Assembly (NCBI GenBank): GCA_031546825.1
Contig: JAVBJU010000002.1
Coordinates: 169,942-233,941 of the forward strand
Direction of reading: 5' to 3'
Length of the DNA stretch: 64,000 bases
Source: Hohaiivirga sp031546825
GTDB taxonomy: Bacteria > Pseudomonadota > Alphaproteobacteria > Rhizobiales > Beijerinckiaceae
Part shown: one piece after another, positions 52,473 to 61,957 of the stretch
Layout: every line of letters starts with the position of its first letter
Position numbering within the stretch: position 1 is the first letter of the stretch
The notes under the pieces: generated by a model
What the model was told of the DNA's origin: nothing
Seen by the model: only the letters and a program-made list of their open reading frames with translations
The model's database searches: none
Made by a program: the position numbers and the translations under genes

Positions 52473-54476
52473 ATGTCTTTTAACGTTTCCAACCCTGCCC
52501 TCGCACGCGCCCTTGAGAGAAAGGGTTATACTGAACCCACTCAGGTGCAGCAGGCAATTCTTGATGCCGAGAGCGAACAGGATCTGCTGGTTTCGGCCCA
52601 AACCGGCTCCGGCAAGACGATTGCCTATGGCCTCGCCGTTGCGGAAACACTCATTGGCACGGCAGAGGCTTTTGAGCCGGCTGGCCTGCCGCAAGCGCTG
52701 ATTGTCGCGCCGACCCGTGAACTTGCCCTTCAGGTCCAGCGCGAATTGCAGTGGCTTTACGCAGAGACCGGCGCGCGCGTCGTCACCTGTGTCGGCGGCA
52801 TGGACATTCGCACCGAACACCGCAATCTCGATCGTGGCGCGCACATCGTTGTCGGCACCCCCGGTCGCCTGCGCGATCATCTTGAGCGCAACCGCCTCGA
52901 TATCTCGGAAATCCGCGCCGTCGTGCTTGATGAAGCCGATGAGATGCTCAATCTCGGCTTCCGCGAAGACCTGGAATTCATTCTCAAGGCAACACCGACC
53001 GAACGGCGCACATTGCTGTTCTCGGCGACCATTGCCCGCGATATCGCAACACTTGCCAAGAGCTATCAGCGCAAGGCATTGCGCATTGACGTCTCGGCCC
53101 AGAACTCGGGCCACGATGACATCGAGTTCCGCGCCATCCGCATCGCGCCACGCGATGTAGAGCATGCAGTCGTCAATGTGTTGCGCTTTTACGAAGCGCC
53201 CGGCGCTCTTGTATTCTGTTCAACCCGCGAAGCGGTGCGTAGACTGCAATCGAATCTTCTGGAACGCGGCTTCTCTGTGGTGTCCCTCTCCGGCGAATTG
53301 AGCCAGAAAGAACGCACCGAAGCAATGCAGGCCATGCGCAACGGCTCGGCCCGCGTCTGTGTTGCGACTGACGTCGCGGCGCGCGGCATTGACCTGCCCG
53401 GCCTGCAACTGGTGATCCACGCCGAACTGCCCAAGCAGAAAGAAACCCTTCAGCACCGCTCTGGCCGCACCGGTCGCGCCGGACAGAAGGGCACCTGTAT
53501 TCTCCTCGTTCCGCAAAATCGCCGCCGCATGGCCGAACGGCTTCTGTCTGATTCAGGCATTGCTGCCACCTGGGATAATGCGCCGAACGCCGAGCAGATT
53601 CGTCAGCTTGACCGCGACCGCCTCCGCGCCCAGTTGATCTTGCAGCTCGCCGCCCAGCAGGAAAACGAGGAAAGCGAAGCCGACATCGCCATGGCCCGTT
53701 CCTTGATCGAGGAACGCTCGGCTGAGGAGATTGCCCTGGCGCTGATCCGGATGCACGCAGCCCGCCTGCCCGCTCCCGAAGACCTGATTGACCAGCCGGA
53801 TACCGCCGACGGAAAGCAACGCGGCGCGGATGGTGGCAAATGGGGCGAAGGCCCGGTTGGCGATATGATCTGGTACAAGATCGCCATCGGCCGCAATCAG
53901 CAGGCAGATCTGCGTTGGCTCCTGCCGATGATCTGCCGCCGCGGCCATGTCACCAAGAAAGATATCGGCCACATCCGCATTTTCGAACAGGACACCTGGT
54001 TCCAGATCGACACCGCTGTTGCCAGCAAATTTGCAGCCGCCGCCGCCAAATCAGGTCGGGAGCGGGATGACGCTGCCATTGACCAATGTGATGGCGAGCC
54101 GCCAGCACGGGGTTCGGGCGGCGCAGATCGCAAGCGCTTTGGTGCGAAGGACGGTTTCAAGAAGGACTATGCCGAGGGCAAGCCAAAACGCTTTGCGCCC
54201 CGCGATGGCGATGACCGCCCAGCCAAACCTTTCGCTGGTAAAAAGTCTTCGAGCTATGGTGACCCGAAGCCGAAGCGCTTTGGTGCAGATGGCGACGATA
54301 AGGCTGCGGCATCAGATGGTTACGCAACCCGGCACAAGCGTGATTTTGCCAGCAAGGACGAGGCCGGGTTCGGCTTCAAGAAGAATAAGCCCAATGCCGG
54401 TAAGCCCAAGCCCCCTCCGGGCGCGCGCCCCGCAGCAAAGCGTAAAAAGAGCCGCGCGGAGCGTAAGGCTGATTAA
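52473..54476 (+). CDS. DEAD-box RNA helicase (DeaD/CsdA-like)
   Basis: A 667-residue RNA helicase. It shows the Q motif (YTEPTQVQQAIL), AQTGSGKT (motif I), PTRELALQ, VLDEADEM (II), SATIA (III), ARGIDLPG (V) and HRSGRTGRAG (VI). Then comes a DbpA-type RNA-binding domain near residues 465-530 (WYKIAIGRNQQADLRWLLPM), followed by a long Lys/Arg/Gly-rich tail with recurring KRF(G/A) units. Such proteins help ribosome assembly and mRNA decay, especially in the cold. ATG 52473 is chosen because the core starts there; ACGAGCG lies upstream. Confidence 0.93.
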   Translation: MSFNVSNPALARALERKGYTEPTQVQQAILDAESEQDLLVSAQTGSGKTIAYGLAVAETLIGTAEAFEPAGLPQALIVAPTRELALQVQRELQWLYAETGARVVTCVGGMDIRTEHRNLDRGAHIVVGTPGRLRDHLERNRLDISEIRAVVLDEADEMLNLGFREDLEFILKATPTERRTLLFSATIARDIATLAKSYQRKALRIDVSAQNSGHDDIEFRAIRIAPRDVEHAVVNVLRFYEAPGALVFCSTREAVRRLQSNLLERGFSVVSLSGELSQKERTEAMQAMRNGSARVCVATDVAARGIDLPGLQLVIHAELPKQKETLQHRSGRTGRAGQKGTCILLVPQNRRRMAERLLSDSGIAATWDNAPNAEQIRQLDRDRLRAQLILQLAAQQENEESEADIAMARSLIEERSAEEIALALIRMHAARLPAPEDLIDQPDTADGKQRGADGGKWGEGPVGDMIWYKIAIGRNQQADLRWLLPMICRRGHVTKKDIGHIRIFEQDTWFQIDTAVASKFAAAAAKSGRERDDAAIDQCDGEPPARGSGGADRKRFGAKDGFKKDYAEGKPKRFAPRDGDDRPAKPFAGKKSSSYGDPKPKRFGADGDDKAAASDGYATRHKRDFASKDEAGFGFKKNKPNAGKPKPPPGARPAAKRKKSRAERKAD

Positions 54477-54635
54477 TGACGCGCTTTCTCCAATTGCGGA
54501 GCTAAATGATAACGGACGGCGCGGAAGACCCGCGCAGTCCACTCAACTTATTTTCTTGCGCCATAGGCGATTGACGGGCAACATTTCGTCTAGAATATGT
54601 CAGGAACGCTGACTTACAGGACCAAGGATGCCGCA

Positions 54636-55154
54636 GTGACGGGTACAGCCCTGAAGCAAGACGATGCGCGCGAAATGTCTGAGGCCGTCGGCACGACCGA
54701 TGCCCTGATTGAACTTTTATTCTTTGCCTATCGCGATTTCGTCTCCGACCCCGACCGCATTCTGAGCGACTATGGGTTTGGCCGCGCCCATCATCGCGTG
54801 CTGCATTTCGTGCATCTGCATCCCGGCCTGACCATCGCCGAACTGCTGGATATTCTGCGCATCACCAAGCAGAGCCTCAACCGGGTGCTCAAGGAACTTA
54901 TTCACAAAGGCTTCGTGACCAGCCGCGCCGGTGACACTGACCGACGCCAACGACGGCTTTCGGCCACAGCAACCGGCATTGCGCTCTCGGAAAAGCTCTC
55001 GGCTCTGCAAAGCGAACGCATCGCAGCGGCGTTCAAGGGGTTACCGCACGATACCGATGAGACGGTGTGCCGCTTTCTGCTGGGCATGATTGATGCTAAT
55101 GATCGGAACCACGTTGTAAAACTGGTGTATGGTCAGCCCAAGGGCGACAAATGA
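54636..55154 (+). CDS. petP: MarR-family regulator PetP
   Basis: A 172-residue winged-helix protein. The DNA-binding part runs from about residue 55 (HHRVLHFVHLHPGLTIAELL, then ITKQSLNRVLKELIHKGFV) to the wing DRRQRRLSATATG. GTG 54636 is chosen because AAGGA lies 7 bases upstream; ATG 54597 has none. Its stop overlaps the response-regulator start by 4 bases. The MarR-type gene followed by an OmpR-type regulator is the petP-petR pair known from Rhodobacter, there needed for cytochrome bc1 expression. Confidence 0.85.
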   Translation: MTGTALKQDDAREMSEAVGTTDALIELLFFAYRDFVSDPDRILSDYGFGRAHHRVLHFVHLHPGLTIAELLDILRITKQSLNRVLKELIHKGFVTSRAGDTDRRQRRLSATATGIALSEKLSALQSERIAAAFKGLPHDTDETVCRFLLGMIDANDRNHVVKLVYGQPKGDK

Positions 55155-55861
55155 TGCAGGCGGCGCACAGCGAAATGGCAGATCAGGCCCCCCACATTCT
55201 GGTGGTGGATGATGATCGACGCTTGCGCGACCTCCTCGCTCGTTTCTTGAGGGAAAACGGCTATCGCGTCACAACCGCCGCACAGGCGATCGAAGCCCGC
55301 GCCAAAATCGAAAACATCATTTTCGATGCCCTCGTTCTCGACGTGATGATGCCCGGCGAAAACGGCTTTGATCTCGCTCGCGGCATTCGCCAGAATTCCG
55401 AGATACCCATTTTGATGCTCACCGCTCGCGCCGAATCCGACGACCGGGTGACGGGCCTGGAAATCGGGGCCGACGATTATCTGCCCAAGCCCTTCGTACC
55501 GCGCGAGTTGCTGCTCAGGCTAGGTAATATCCTCAAGCGCAACATTGCCCCGGCGCTGGAAGCGCGGCCGGAACACGTGAAGTTCGGCCCCTTCGTATTT
55601 CGTTTCGATCGTGGCGAATTGCGCAAGGGCGATGAAATGGTCCGCCTTACCGAGCGCGAACGCGAGATCCTGACCATCCTCGGCACACAATCCAGCGGCC
55701 AAGTGTCCCGTGATGATCTTTCCGGCACGGAAGGGGCGAATGAGCGCACAGTCGATGTGCAGATCAACCGCCTGCGCCGCAAGATCGAGACCGACCCTGC
55801 AAACCCGGTGTTTTTGCAAACGGTTCGCGGCGTCGGCTACCGGCTGGTCATCGACAGATGA
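55151..55861 (+). CDS. petR: OmpR-family response regulator PetR
   Basis: A 236-residue two-domain regulator. The receiver domain has DDD near residues 21-23, phospho-acceptor Asp in LVLDVMMPGENG near residue 64, and KPF. The C-terminal winged-helix domain has RLTEREREIL and the recognition part NERTVDVQINRLRRKIE with the closing VRGVGYRL. It is coupled by ATGA overlaps to petP before and the kinase after. The kinase downstream is the likely phosphodonor. Confidence 0.92.
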   Translation: MMQAAHSEMADQAPHILVVDDDRRLRDLLARFLRENGYRVTTAAQAIEARAKIENIIFDALVLDVMMPGENGFDLARGIRQNSEIPILMLTARAESDDRVTGLEIGADDYLPKPFVPRELLLRLGNILKRNIAPALEARPEHVKFGPFVFRFDRGELRKGDEMVRLTEREREILTILGTQSSGQVSRDDLSGTEGANERTVDVQINRLRRKIETDPANPVFLQTVRGVGYRLVIDR

Positions 55862-57228
55862 AGCTCTTTTCTGCCTTCCTGCGCAAACGTCCCCGCAGTC
55901 CGATTGTCCGCACCATGCGCTGGCTTGGCAACAAGATGCCAAAAGGGCTTTATGCGCGTGCGCTCATCATCATCATCGCGCCCATGGTGCTGCTGCAATC
56001 GGTGATTGCCTACGTCTTCATGGAGCGCCACTGGCAAACGGTGACACAGCGCCTGTCGGCTGCTGTCACATCCGATATTGCCGCCCTGGTGGATATCTAT
56101 CAGAGTTACCCGCAAGACCCTGATAACGACACCTTCAGCCGCATCGCCGCCCAACGTCTGCAACTTGATGTCGATATCCTGCACGAACCGGAATTGCCCC
56201 CGGCGAGCCAAAAGCCGTTTTTCTCGATTCTCGACCAGGCATTGTCCGACGAGTTGAGCCGCCAGCTTTCCTATCCGTTCTGGATCGACACGGTGGGACG
56301 GTCGAACATCATTGAAATTCGTGTGAAGGTTGACGGCCAGACCATCATGCGGGTGCTGGCGCGGCGCTCGCAGGCTTATGCCTCAAATTCCCATATCTTC
56401 CTGGTATGGATGGCGAGTTCGTCGCTGGTGTTGATCGGCATCGCGGTTATCTTTCTGCGCAACCAGATCAAACCCATTCTTCGATTGGCCGACGCTGCGG
56501 AAAGTTTCGGTAAAGGGCGAGATATCGAATTTCGCCCGCGCGGTGCCCGCGAGGTACGCCAGGCAGGGCAGGCCTTTCTGGAAATGCGCCGACGCATTGA
56601 GCGCAGCATCGAACAACGCACCACCATGCTCAATGGTGTCAGCCATGATCTGCGCACCATCCTGACTCGCTTCAGGCTTTCGCTGGCGCTATTCGAAGAC
56701 ACGCCCGAGGTTGAGGACCTGCAGCGCGATGTCGAGGAAATGAACCGGATGCTTGAAGGCTATCTTGCCTTCGCGCGCGGCGATTCCTCAGAGCAGGCCA
56801 TTGCAGTTGATTTGAAAATTCTGCTGGAAGAAATCCGGGCCGATTCGGAACGTCAAGGGCACGCCACATCCTGCGACATAAGCGGCGAGACCATTGTCAC
56901 AGTACGCCAGGATGCCTTCCGCCGCATGATGCACAATCTGGTTTCCAATGCCGGGCGTCACGGCCAGAACGTTGCTATCATGGCCGATCACGAAGCTGAC
57001 TGGCTGACCGTCCATGTGGACGATGATGGTCCCGGGTTGCCAGAGGAGATGCGTGAAGAGGTGTTCAAACCCTTCTTCCGCCTCGACGAAGCCCGCAACC
57101 AGGATGAGAGCGGGTCCGGTCTCGGCCTCGCCATCGCCCGCGACGTCGCACGCTCCCATGGCGGCGACATCATGCTCACCGAAAGTCCGCTGGGTGGCCT
57201 TCGCGCCACCGTTCGGCTTCCGGTGTAA
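55858..57228 (+). CDS. sensor histidine kinase, EnvZ type
   Basis: A 456-residue membrane kinase. A first transmembrane helix is near residues 35-55, a periplasmic domain of about 120 residues follows, and a second helix is near 180-200. Then come a HAMP-like linker, the H-box GVSHDLRTILTRF near residue 262, N-box LVSNAGRHG, G1 DDDGPGLP and G2 SGSGLGLAIA. It overlaps petR by 4 bases, so the pair is probably cognate. The periplasmic signal is unknown. Confidence 0.93.
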   Translation: MKLFSAFLRKRPRSPIVRTMRWLGNKMPKGLYARALIIIIAPMVLLQSVIAYVFMERHWQTVTQRLSAAVTSDIAALVDIYQSYPQDPDNDTFSRIAAQRLQLDVDILHEPELPPASQKPFFSILDQALSDELSRQLSYPFWIDTVGRSNIIEIRVKVDGQTIMRVLARRSQAYASNSHIFLVWMASSSLVLIGIAVIFLRNQIKPILRLADAAESFGKGRDIEFRPRGAREVRQAGQAFLEMRRRIERSIEQRTTMLNGVSHDLRTILTRFRLSLALFEDTPEVEDLQRDVEEMNRMLEGYLAFARGDSSEQAIAVDLKILLEEIRADSERQGHATSCDISGETIVTVRQDAFRRMMHNLVSNAGRHGQNVAIMADHEADWLTVHVDDDGPGLPEEMREEVFKPFFRLDEARNQDESGSGLGLAIARDVARSHGGDIMLTESPLGGLRATVRLPV

Positions 57229-57262
57229 ACAATTCCCCCCCACCAACCCACATAGGTGCTGC

Positions 57263-57862
57263 ATGCTGACCCTCTATGCCTCCGCCGCTTCCCCCTTCGT
57301 CCGCAAGGTCCGCATCGCTGCGGCTATGGTCGGGCTCGAAAAGAAGATGAATGTCGTCAACACCGATACGGTTAAGCCGGATGACGCCTTCCTGCGCGCC
57401 AACCCGCTCGGGAAAATCCCAGCACTGGCGCTGGAGAATGGCCAGTCGCTGTTCGATTCACGCGTCATCGTCGCCTATTTCGATCATCTTTCCGGTGCAG
57501 GTAGCCTGATCCCAACGGGTGAAGAACGCTTCGCAGCGTTGCAGCAGGAAGCGCTTGCCGATGGTCTGGCGGATGCCGCCGTGCTGATGGTTTATGAAAA
57601 GCGTTTTCGCGCAGCCGAAAACTATGATGAAGGCTGGGTCGCGCGCCAGAAGGAGAAGGTCGCAAGCGCCCTCGCTTATGCGGAAACGGCATTATCCACG
57701 CCAGCAGCCAAGTTCCATGTCGGCCATATCGCGCAAGCCTGCGCGCTCGGTTTCCTGGACCTTCGCTTTGAAGGCACATGGCGGGCGAGCCATCCGAAGC
57801 TCGTTGCCTGGCTCGCCGATTTCGAATCCCGCGTGCCGTCCTACGCACGAACCAAAGCCTGA
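57263..57862 (+). CDS. glutathione S-transferase family protein
   Basis: A 199-residue GST. The thioredoxin-like N-terminal domain begins MLTLYASAASPFVRKVR, with the usual cis-proline in KIPAL and the ES/DS pair in LFDSRVI; the all-helical C-terminal domain follows. The serine in ASPFVRK is the candidate catalytic residue. Substrate unknown. The start has AGG 7 bases upstream. It follows the histidine kinase by 34 bases and ends at a strong bidirectional terminator. Confidence 0.88.
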   Translation: MLTLYASAASPFVRKVRIAAAMVGLEKKMNVVNTDTVKPDDAFLRANPLGKIPALALENGQSLFDSRVIVAYFDHLSGAGSLIPTGEERFAALQQEALADGLADAAVLMVYEKRFRAAENYDEGWVARQKEKVASALAYAETALSTPAAKFHVGHIAQACALGFLDLRFEGTWRASHPKLVAWLADFESRVPSYARTKA

Positions 57863-57884
57863 GCCGTTCCGACTTGAACTATCA

Positions 57885-57920
57885 AAAAAACCCGGCTGGG
57901 ATGACCAGCCGGGTTTCTTG
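57885..57920. terminator. bidirectional terminator between GST and Omp genes
   Basis: Perfect 12-bp stem AAACCCGGCTGG (57888-57899) / CCAGCCGGGTTT (57905-57916). A T-rich tract (TTTCTTG) lies on the plus side and a run of seven A precedes the stem, which becomes a T-run on the minus strand. Confidence 0.95.
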
Positions 57921-57944
57921 TGAACTATATGGTTCCGTCGTCGA

Positions 57945-58691
57945 CTAGAACTTGTAGTTCACACCGGCGCGGACGACATGGAAGTTTGTCGGGTCTTTCC
58001 AGTTGACGTAATCGCCAACCGCGTTGAAGCCGTTGTGGCTCTTGTCGCCAAGATCCACATAGGCGTATTCACCGCGAACCGTGATGTTGTTGGTGACAGC
58101 GTATTCAGCACCGGCACCGATCGTCCAGCCAACACGCGTGTCGCTGTTGGAACCGCCGAGGTTGAATCCGGTGGCGTTTTCAACATACACAGCCGAAGTC
58201 TTGACCTGGCCATAAGCGAGACCGCCGGTCACGTAGAGCAGTACGCGATCCATCGGCGTGAAGCCGAGGCGCGGACGCACGGTGCCGTACCATTGGGTCT
58301 TGCTGCGAGCAGCAATGCTCGAGAAGTCGTTGGAAGCGTAGTAAGTCTTCTCGGTATTGGCGTAATTGATATCGGCTTCGAGGCCGAGCACAACACCACC
58401 CATCTGGTAGTTATAGCCAATCTGGCCACCGCCGGTGAAAGAGCCTTTATCGGACTTACGGGCAGCGGTGAAATAGCCGGTGGAGAGGCTAAAGCCGTTG
58501 ATGTTCGCGTCCTTTATGCCGTCATCGCCATTGAAGGCATAGCCGGCGTTGAGACCTGCATAGAAGCCCGTCCAGGTGAACACCGGCGGAATGTAAGCCG
58601 GAGGGGCAACCGGACGGCGCGTCAGGTCGGCGGCAGAAGCGCTGACGGTCAAAGCGACCAAGGCAGCACCAGCAAGCAAGATCTTCTTCAT
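57945..58691 (-). CDS. Omp25/Omp31-family outer-membrane protein
   Basis: A 248-residue beta-barrel. A signal peptide of 21 residues ends ASA, then DLTRRPVAPPAY and FTWTGFYAGLNAGYAF, the standard start of the Omp25/31 family of Brucella and rhizobia. The protein ends NYKF with a C-terminal aromatic, as expected for barrel assembly. CAGGAG lies 7 bases before the ATG. Family members are abundant surface proteins; a porin role is inferred. Confidence 0.92.
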   Translation of the reverse strand: MKKILLAGAALVALTVSASAADLTRRPVAPPAYIPPVFTWTGFYAGLNAGYAFNGDDGIKDANINGFSLSTGYFTAARKSDKGSFTGGGQIGYNYQMGGVVLGLEADINYANTEKTYYASNDFSSIAARSKTQWYGTVRPRLGFTPMDRVLLYVTGGLAYGQVKTSAVYVENATGFNLGGSNSDTRVGWTIGAGAEYAVTNNITVRGEYAYVDLGDKSHNGFNAVGDYVNWKDPTNFHVVRAGVNYKF

Positions 58692-59020
58692 AAAAAAACT
58701 CCTGTTGTAAATTTACCTCTTAAACCCGTGACACATTCCAGTCGGAGTTAAGGTAGACGTACTATAATGCGAATATTCTAATTTGGCTGTTGCCTTCGCA
58801 TCACGCTCAGAAAGGACAATGTGACCGAAAAACGGCAGAAAATTGCATATTTCAGGTCGAGCATTTCCTTCATATACTTTCTATTAACTTACCACGCCCG
58901 TTATTAGAAGCGCGGACATGAAAGCAGAACTTGTCGCGATAACCGTTACGATTTCCGGAAAAACACCCAAGCTCCCGGGTGCATAACGCAGACCCGGCGA
59001 AATGGTTCAGAAAAAAATGT
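58692..59020. other. intergenic region upstream of the Omp gene
   Basis: About 330 bases without a gene. Near 58762-58784 is an AT-rich stretch with the palindrome GAATATTC, a plausible promoter zone for the Omp gene read on the minus strand. No terminator for the pgeF gene is clear. Confidence 0.4.
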
Positions 59021-59788
59021 CTAGGCTGTGAGAGTGATCGCCGAGATCAGACGCCCGTAGTCGGGCTCGTTGCGATGCGTGGCACGGCGGAAGCTGTAAA
59101 ACCGCTTTTCATCGGCATAGGTGCAGAGCTCCATATCATGGAAGCTGCCAATACCGAGACGGTCCATGCGGCGTGAAATGTAGCCCGGCAAATCGAACAT
59201 GAAATGGCCGTCACGGTCGCTCGGTGTAAAATGGCTGGCATTGTCCGCCGATGCTTCCCGGAATTGCTTTTCGAATTCAGTACCAACCTCGTAATTCGCC
59301 CGGCTGATGGTCGGGCCAAGCACTGCGGTGATCGCCTCGCGCCGCGCCCCGAGCGTTTCCATCGCGGCGACGGTTGCCTCAAGCACGCCACCGAAAGCGC
59401 CTTTCCATCCCGCATGGGCGGCGCCAATTACGCCATTTTCGTTATCAACGAACAGAACCGGCCCGCAATCGGCGGTGGAGATACCAAGCGCCAGTCCCGG
59501 CACCCGCGTGACCATCGCATCGGCCTGCGGACGCGGCCCCTCCCACGGACGTTCAATCGTCATGACATGGGGCGAATGGATCTGATAGAGGCTCAGCAGA
59601 TTTACAGGCTCAATGCCCAGCGCGGCGGCCATACGGCAGCGATTTTCCTGAACATGGACCTGTTCATCATTTGAACCGAGCCCCCCGTTCAGGCTGCCAT
59701 AAAGCCCCTCAGAAACACCGCCTTCTCGGGTGAAGAAAGCATGCTTGATTGCAGAAAGAGCGGATAATTGCGGCGCTTGGACAAACAT
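59021..59788 (-). CDS. pgeF: polyphenol-oxidase/YfiH (LACC1-like) protein
   Basis: A 255-residue member of the YfiH family. Key segments: KHAFFTREGGVSEG at the N-terminus, LYQIHSPHV with a metal-ligand His, STADCGPVLFVD with the Cys, and GAAHAGWKGAFGGV with the second His. Homologues act as purine nucleoside phosphorylases and as an editing peptidase-like enzyme for muropeptide precursors. ATG 59788 replaces a longer frame that overlaps midA. It is the last gene of lgt-midA-pgeF, a conserved order. Confidence 0.88.
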   Translation of the reverse strand: MFVQAPQLSALSAIKHAFFTREGGVSEGLYGSLNGGLGSNDEQVHVQENRCRMAAALGIEPVNLLSLYQIHSPHVMTIERPWEGPRPQADAMVTRVPGLALGISTADCGPVLFVDNENGVIGAAHAGWKGAFGGVLEATVAAMETLGARREAITAVLGPTISRANYEVGTEFEKQFREASADNASHFTPSDRDGHFMFDLPGYISRRMDRLGIGSFHDMELCTYADEKRFYSFRRATHRNEPDYGRLISAITLTA

Positions 59789-59804
59789 GACAGATCTGAG
59801 CTCA

Positions 59805-60896
59805 TCAACGGTTGAGGCGGTGAGCCGGGCAAGGCGGCAAGCCCGGCAATTCCGGCATATAAGGGCACGATAGTGCCATAACCTTAAACAATTCTCCCAT
59901 CTCACCCGGACCTGTTCCAACCAACCGTGCGCGGGCCAGGGAGATGTTTTCGGCTTCACCGGGCGCGGCGCGCATCAAGGTTTCAGCCCGGATGTCGAGG
60001 CCAAGGCGTTGCAAGAACGCGCCCTGCGACACCAACCCATGAACAGCCATGCCTTCCTGATGAGCGGCATCAGCGAGATATTGAAATCCCACATGGGCGG
60101 TGAGGTCCGCCTCGCCGGGGTTGTCGAGAGCCGAGACGAATTTGTGATGCCGAAGCGCCTGCAAGCTGTCACCATAAGCGGGACCGCCATAGCCATAATC
60201 AATGGCGAGCACAACGCCGCCTTGCTTTACGAGCCGTCGCGCAAGCTGGCGCATGAGATCGGCGCCTTGGGCTGGAATTTCAAGAACCGCCCCCCCTTGC
60301 GGCGGCAACGGCAGCACGATGTCCTCCGAAGGGAATAAACCGAAGCACAGTGCTTCGCCCTCTTCGTCGAGCCCGACACAGCGGCGACGCCATTGCCCGC
60401 CATCGGCCACATATTGCTGAATGGGCAGTGCGTCGAAAAATTCGTTGGCCACCACAAACAGTGGACGATCCTCGGGCAGCGAGACGACGCTGTCGTGCCA
60501 AACAGGCGCCTTGCCGAAGGATTGCAGCATCTCCCGCTGCTTTTCCCGCAGTACGGGGCTTGTTTCAACCAGATGCACGTCAAGGGCATCAATAAAAGCA
60601 GGCACGCGTTTGGCAGCGCGCAAGGCGTCCATTGTCAGCGTCCCGCGTCCTGGCCCCAACTCGACCCAGGCGGCAGAGGCAGGACTGCCCGCCATATGCC
60701 AGCATTCTGCCATCCACAGGCCGATCAGTTCGCCAAACATCTGGCTGATTTCCGGTGCCGTGGTGAAATCACCCGCAGCGCCGAGGGGGTCGCGGCTTGC
60801 ATAATAATGATTGAGGCACAAAGCCATGTAATGCTCGACGCCCATCGGTCCGCCGAGCACGATTTCATCACGGATGCGGCGCTCCGTTGGCGTCAT
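59805..60896 (-). CDS. class I SAM-dependent methyltransferase, MidA/NDUFAF7 family
   Basis: A 363-residue methyltransferase. It has GDFTTAPEISQMFGELIG (residues 41-58, family hallmark), the SAM-binding WVELGPGRGTLTMDAL, and VVANEFFDALPIQQ. The human and Dictyostelium homologues methylate an arginine in complex I subunit NDUFS2 during assembly. It overlaps lgt by 4 bases (ATGA) and is followed by pgeF 16 bases on. Confidence 0.9.
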   Translation of the reverse strand: MTPTERRIRDEIVLGGPMGVEHYMALCLNHYYASRDPLGAAGDFTTAPEISQMFGELIGLWMAECWHMAGSPASAAWVELGPGRGTLTMDALRAAKRVPAFIDALDVHLVETSPVLREKQREMLQSFGKAPVWHDSVVSLPEDRPLFVVANEFFDALPIQQYVADGGQWRRRCVGLDEEGEALCFGLFPSEDIVLPLPPQGGAVLEIPAQGADLMRQLARRLVKQGGVVLAIDYGYGGPAYGDSLQALRHHKFVSALDNPGEADLTAHVGFQYLADAAHQEGMAVHGLVSQGAFLQRLGLDIRAETLMRAAPGEAENISLARARLVGTGPGEMGELFKVMALSCPYMPELPGLPPCPAHRLNR

Positions 60897-61756
60897 GCGG
60901 GCTTTCCCGCCTTCGTCTGAGTGCTACCGCTCAGGGCCAGCGCAATCGCGGCGACCCCAACCACAAGCATGGGAACCGACAGCATTTGTCCCTGCGTGAT
61001 ATTGAAACCAAAAATGTTCCAGTTCCCAATCTCGGGCTCACGAAACTGTTCGCAAACCGTGCGCGCAATGAAATATCCGATTAAAAATAATCCGCTTTGA
61101 ATGCCGGGGCGGCGAAAGCCGAACAACCGCACGCCAATAGCCAGAACAATGAACAGCAGCAGCCCTTCTGAGAAGGCTTCATAGAGCTGGCTCGGATAAC
61201 GCGGCGCGTCACCCGGGGCGTAGGGGAAGAACATGGCGTAGGGAAAATCCGGGTACATTGGCGTACCCACGGGAACCTCCCTCCCCCACAACTCGCCATT
61301 GACGAAATTGGCGACCCTGCCAAGAAACAGGCCGACAGGCACCACCGTGCAGCACATGTCGAAGAGGGAAAAGGTATTGAGTTTTTTTATCCGGGCAAAA
61401 ATCGCAACCGCAATGAGCGAACCGAGCAGCCCACCGTGGAACGACATGCCGCCGTTCCATGTCTTCAGGATTTCCATCGGATGCGCAAAATAAAAATCCG
61501 AGCGGTAGAACAACACTTCTCCGAGCCGTCCCCCCAACACCACGCCTAACGTCACATAGATGACGAGATCATCTATTTCAATTTTGGAGGGCGGCTTTTG
61601 TGGCGTCCACAAACCAATATTCTGGGCGAGCTTCCGGCAATAATACCAGCCAAGCAGAAGACCGGCGATATAGGCCAACGCATACCAACGTACCGGCAGC
61701 GGTCCAAGCCAGAACGCCACGGCGGGGTCAGTCATTGCAGTCGTGCTGAGGTTCAT
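60893..61756 (-). CDS. lgt: prolipoprotein diacylglyceryl transferase
   Basis: Lgt transfers diacylglycerol to the lipobox cysteine of prolipoproteins, such as the TPR lipoprotein at 2743. The 287-residue protein has seven hydrophobic segments, an early RWYALAYIAGLLLGWYY, the catalytic-region MSFHGGLLGSLIAV (H and G residues) and the Lgt signature GRVANFVNGELWGR. ATG 61756 is used; the ORF could extend upstream to 61804. It heads the lgt-midA-pgeF operon. Confidence 0.95.
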   Translation of the reverse strand: MNLSTTAMTDPAVAFWLGPLPVRWYALAYIAGLLLGWYYCRKLAQNIGLWTPQKPPSKIEIDDLVIYVTLGVVLGGRLGEVLFYRSDFYFAHPMEILKTWNGGMSFHGGLLGSLIAVAIFARIKKLNTFSLFDMCCTVVPVGLFLGRVANFVNGELWGREVPVGTPMYPDFPYAMFFPYAPGDAPRYPSQLYEAFSEGLLLFIVLAIGVRLFGFRRPGIQSGLFLIGYFIARTVCEQFREPEIGNWNIFGFNITQGQMLSVPMLVVGVAAIALALSGSTQTKAGKPA

Positions 61757-61957
61757 TGACGGTTCGAATCCCTTGTTTCGGCATGGGTAAAGGTGCGGAA
61801 TCACTATTGGCGAGGAGTAGCCCTATTCATGCCGCCTATAAAAGGCTTTTTTTGGAAAAGACATTTTTCCGCGAGGTCAAGTATTGCACTTGCCCATTCA
61901 AGCTCTCACATGAAGGAACACATGCTGCGGTTTGCGCGGCGACGAGGAGACCCGACG

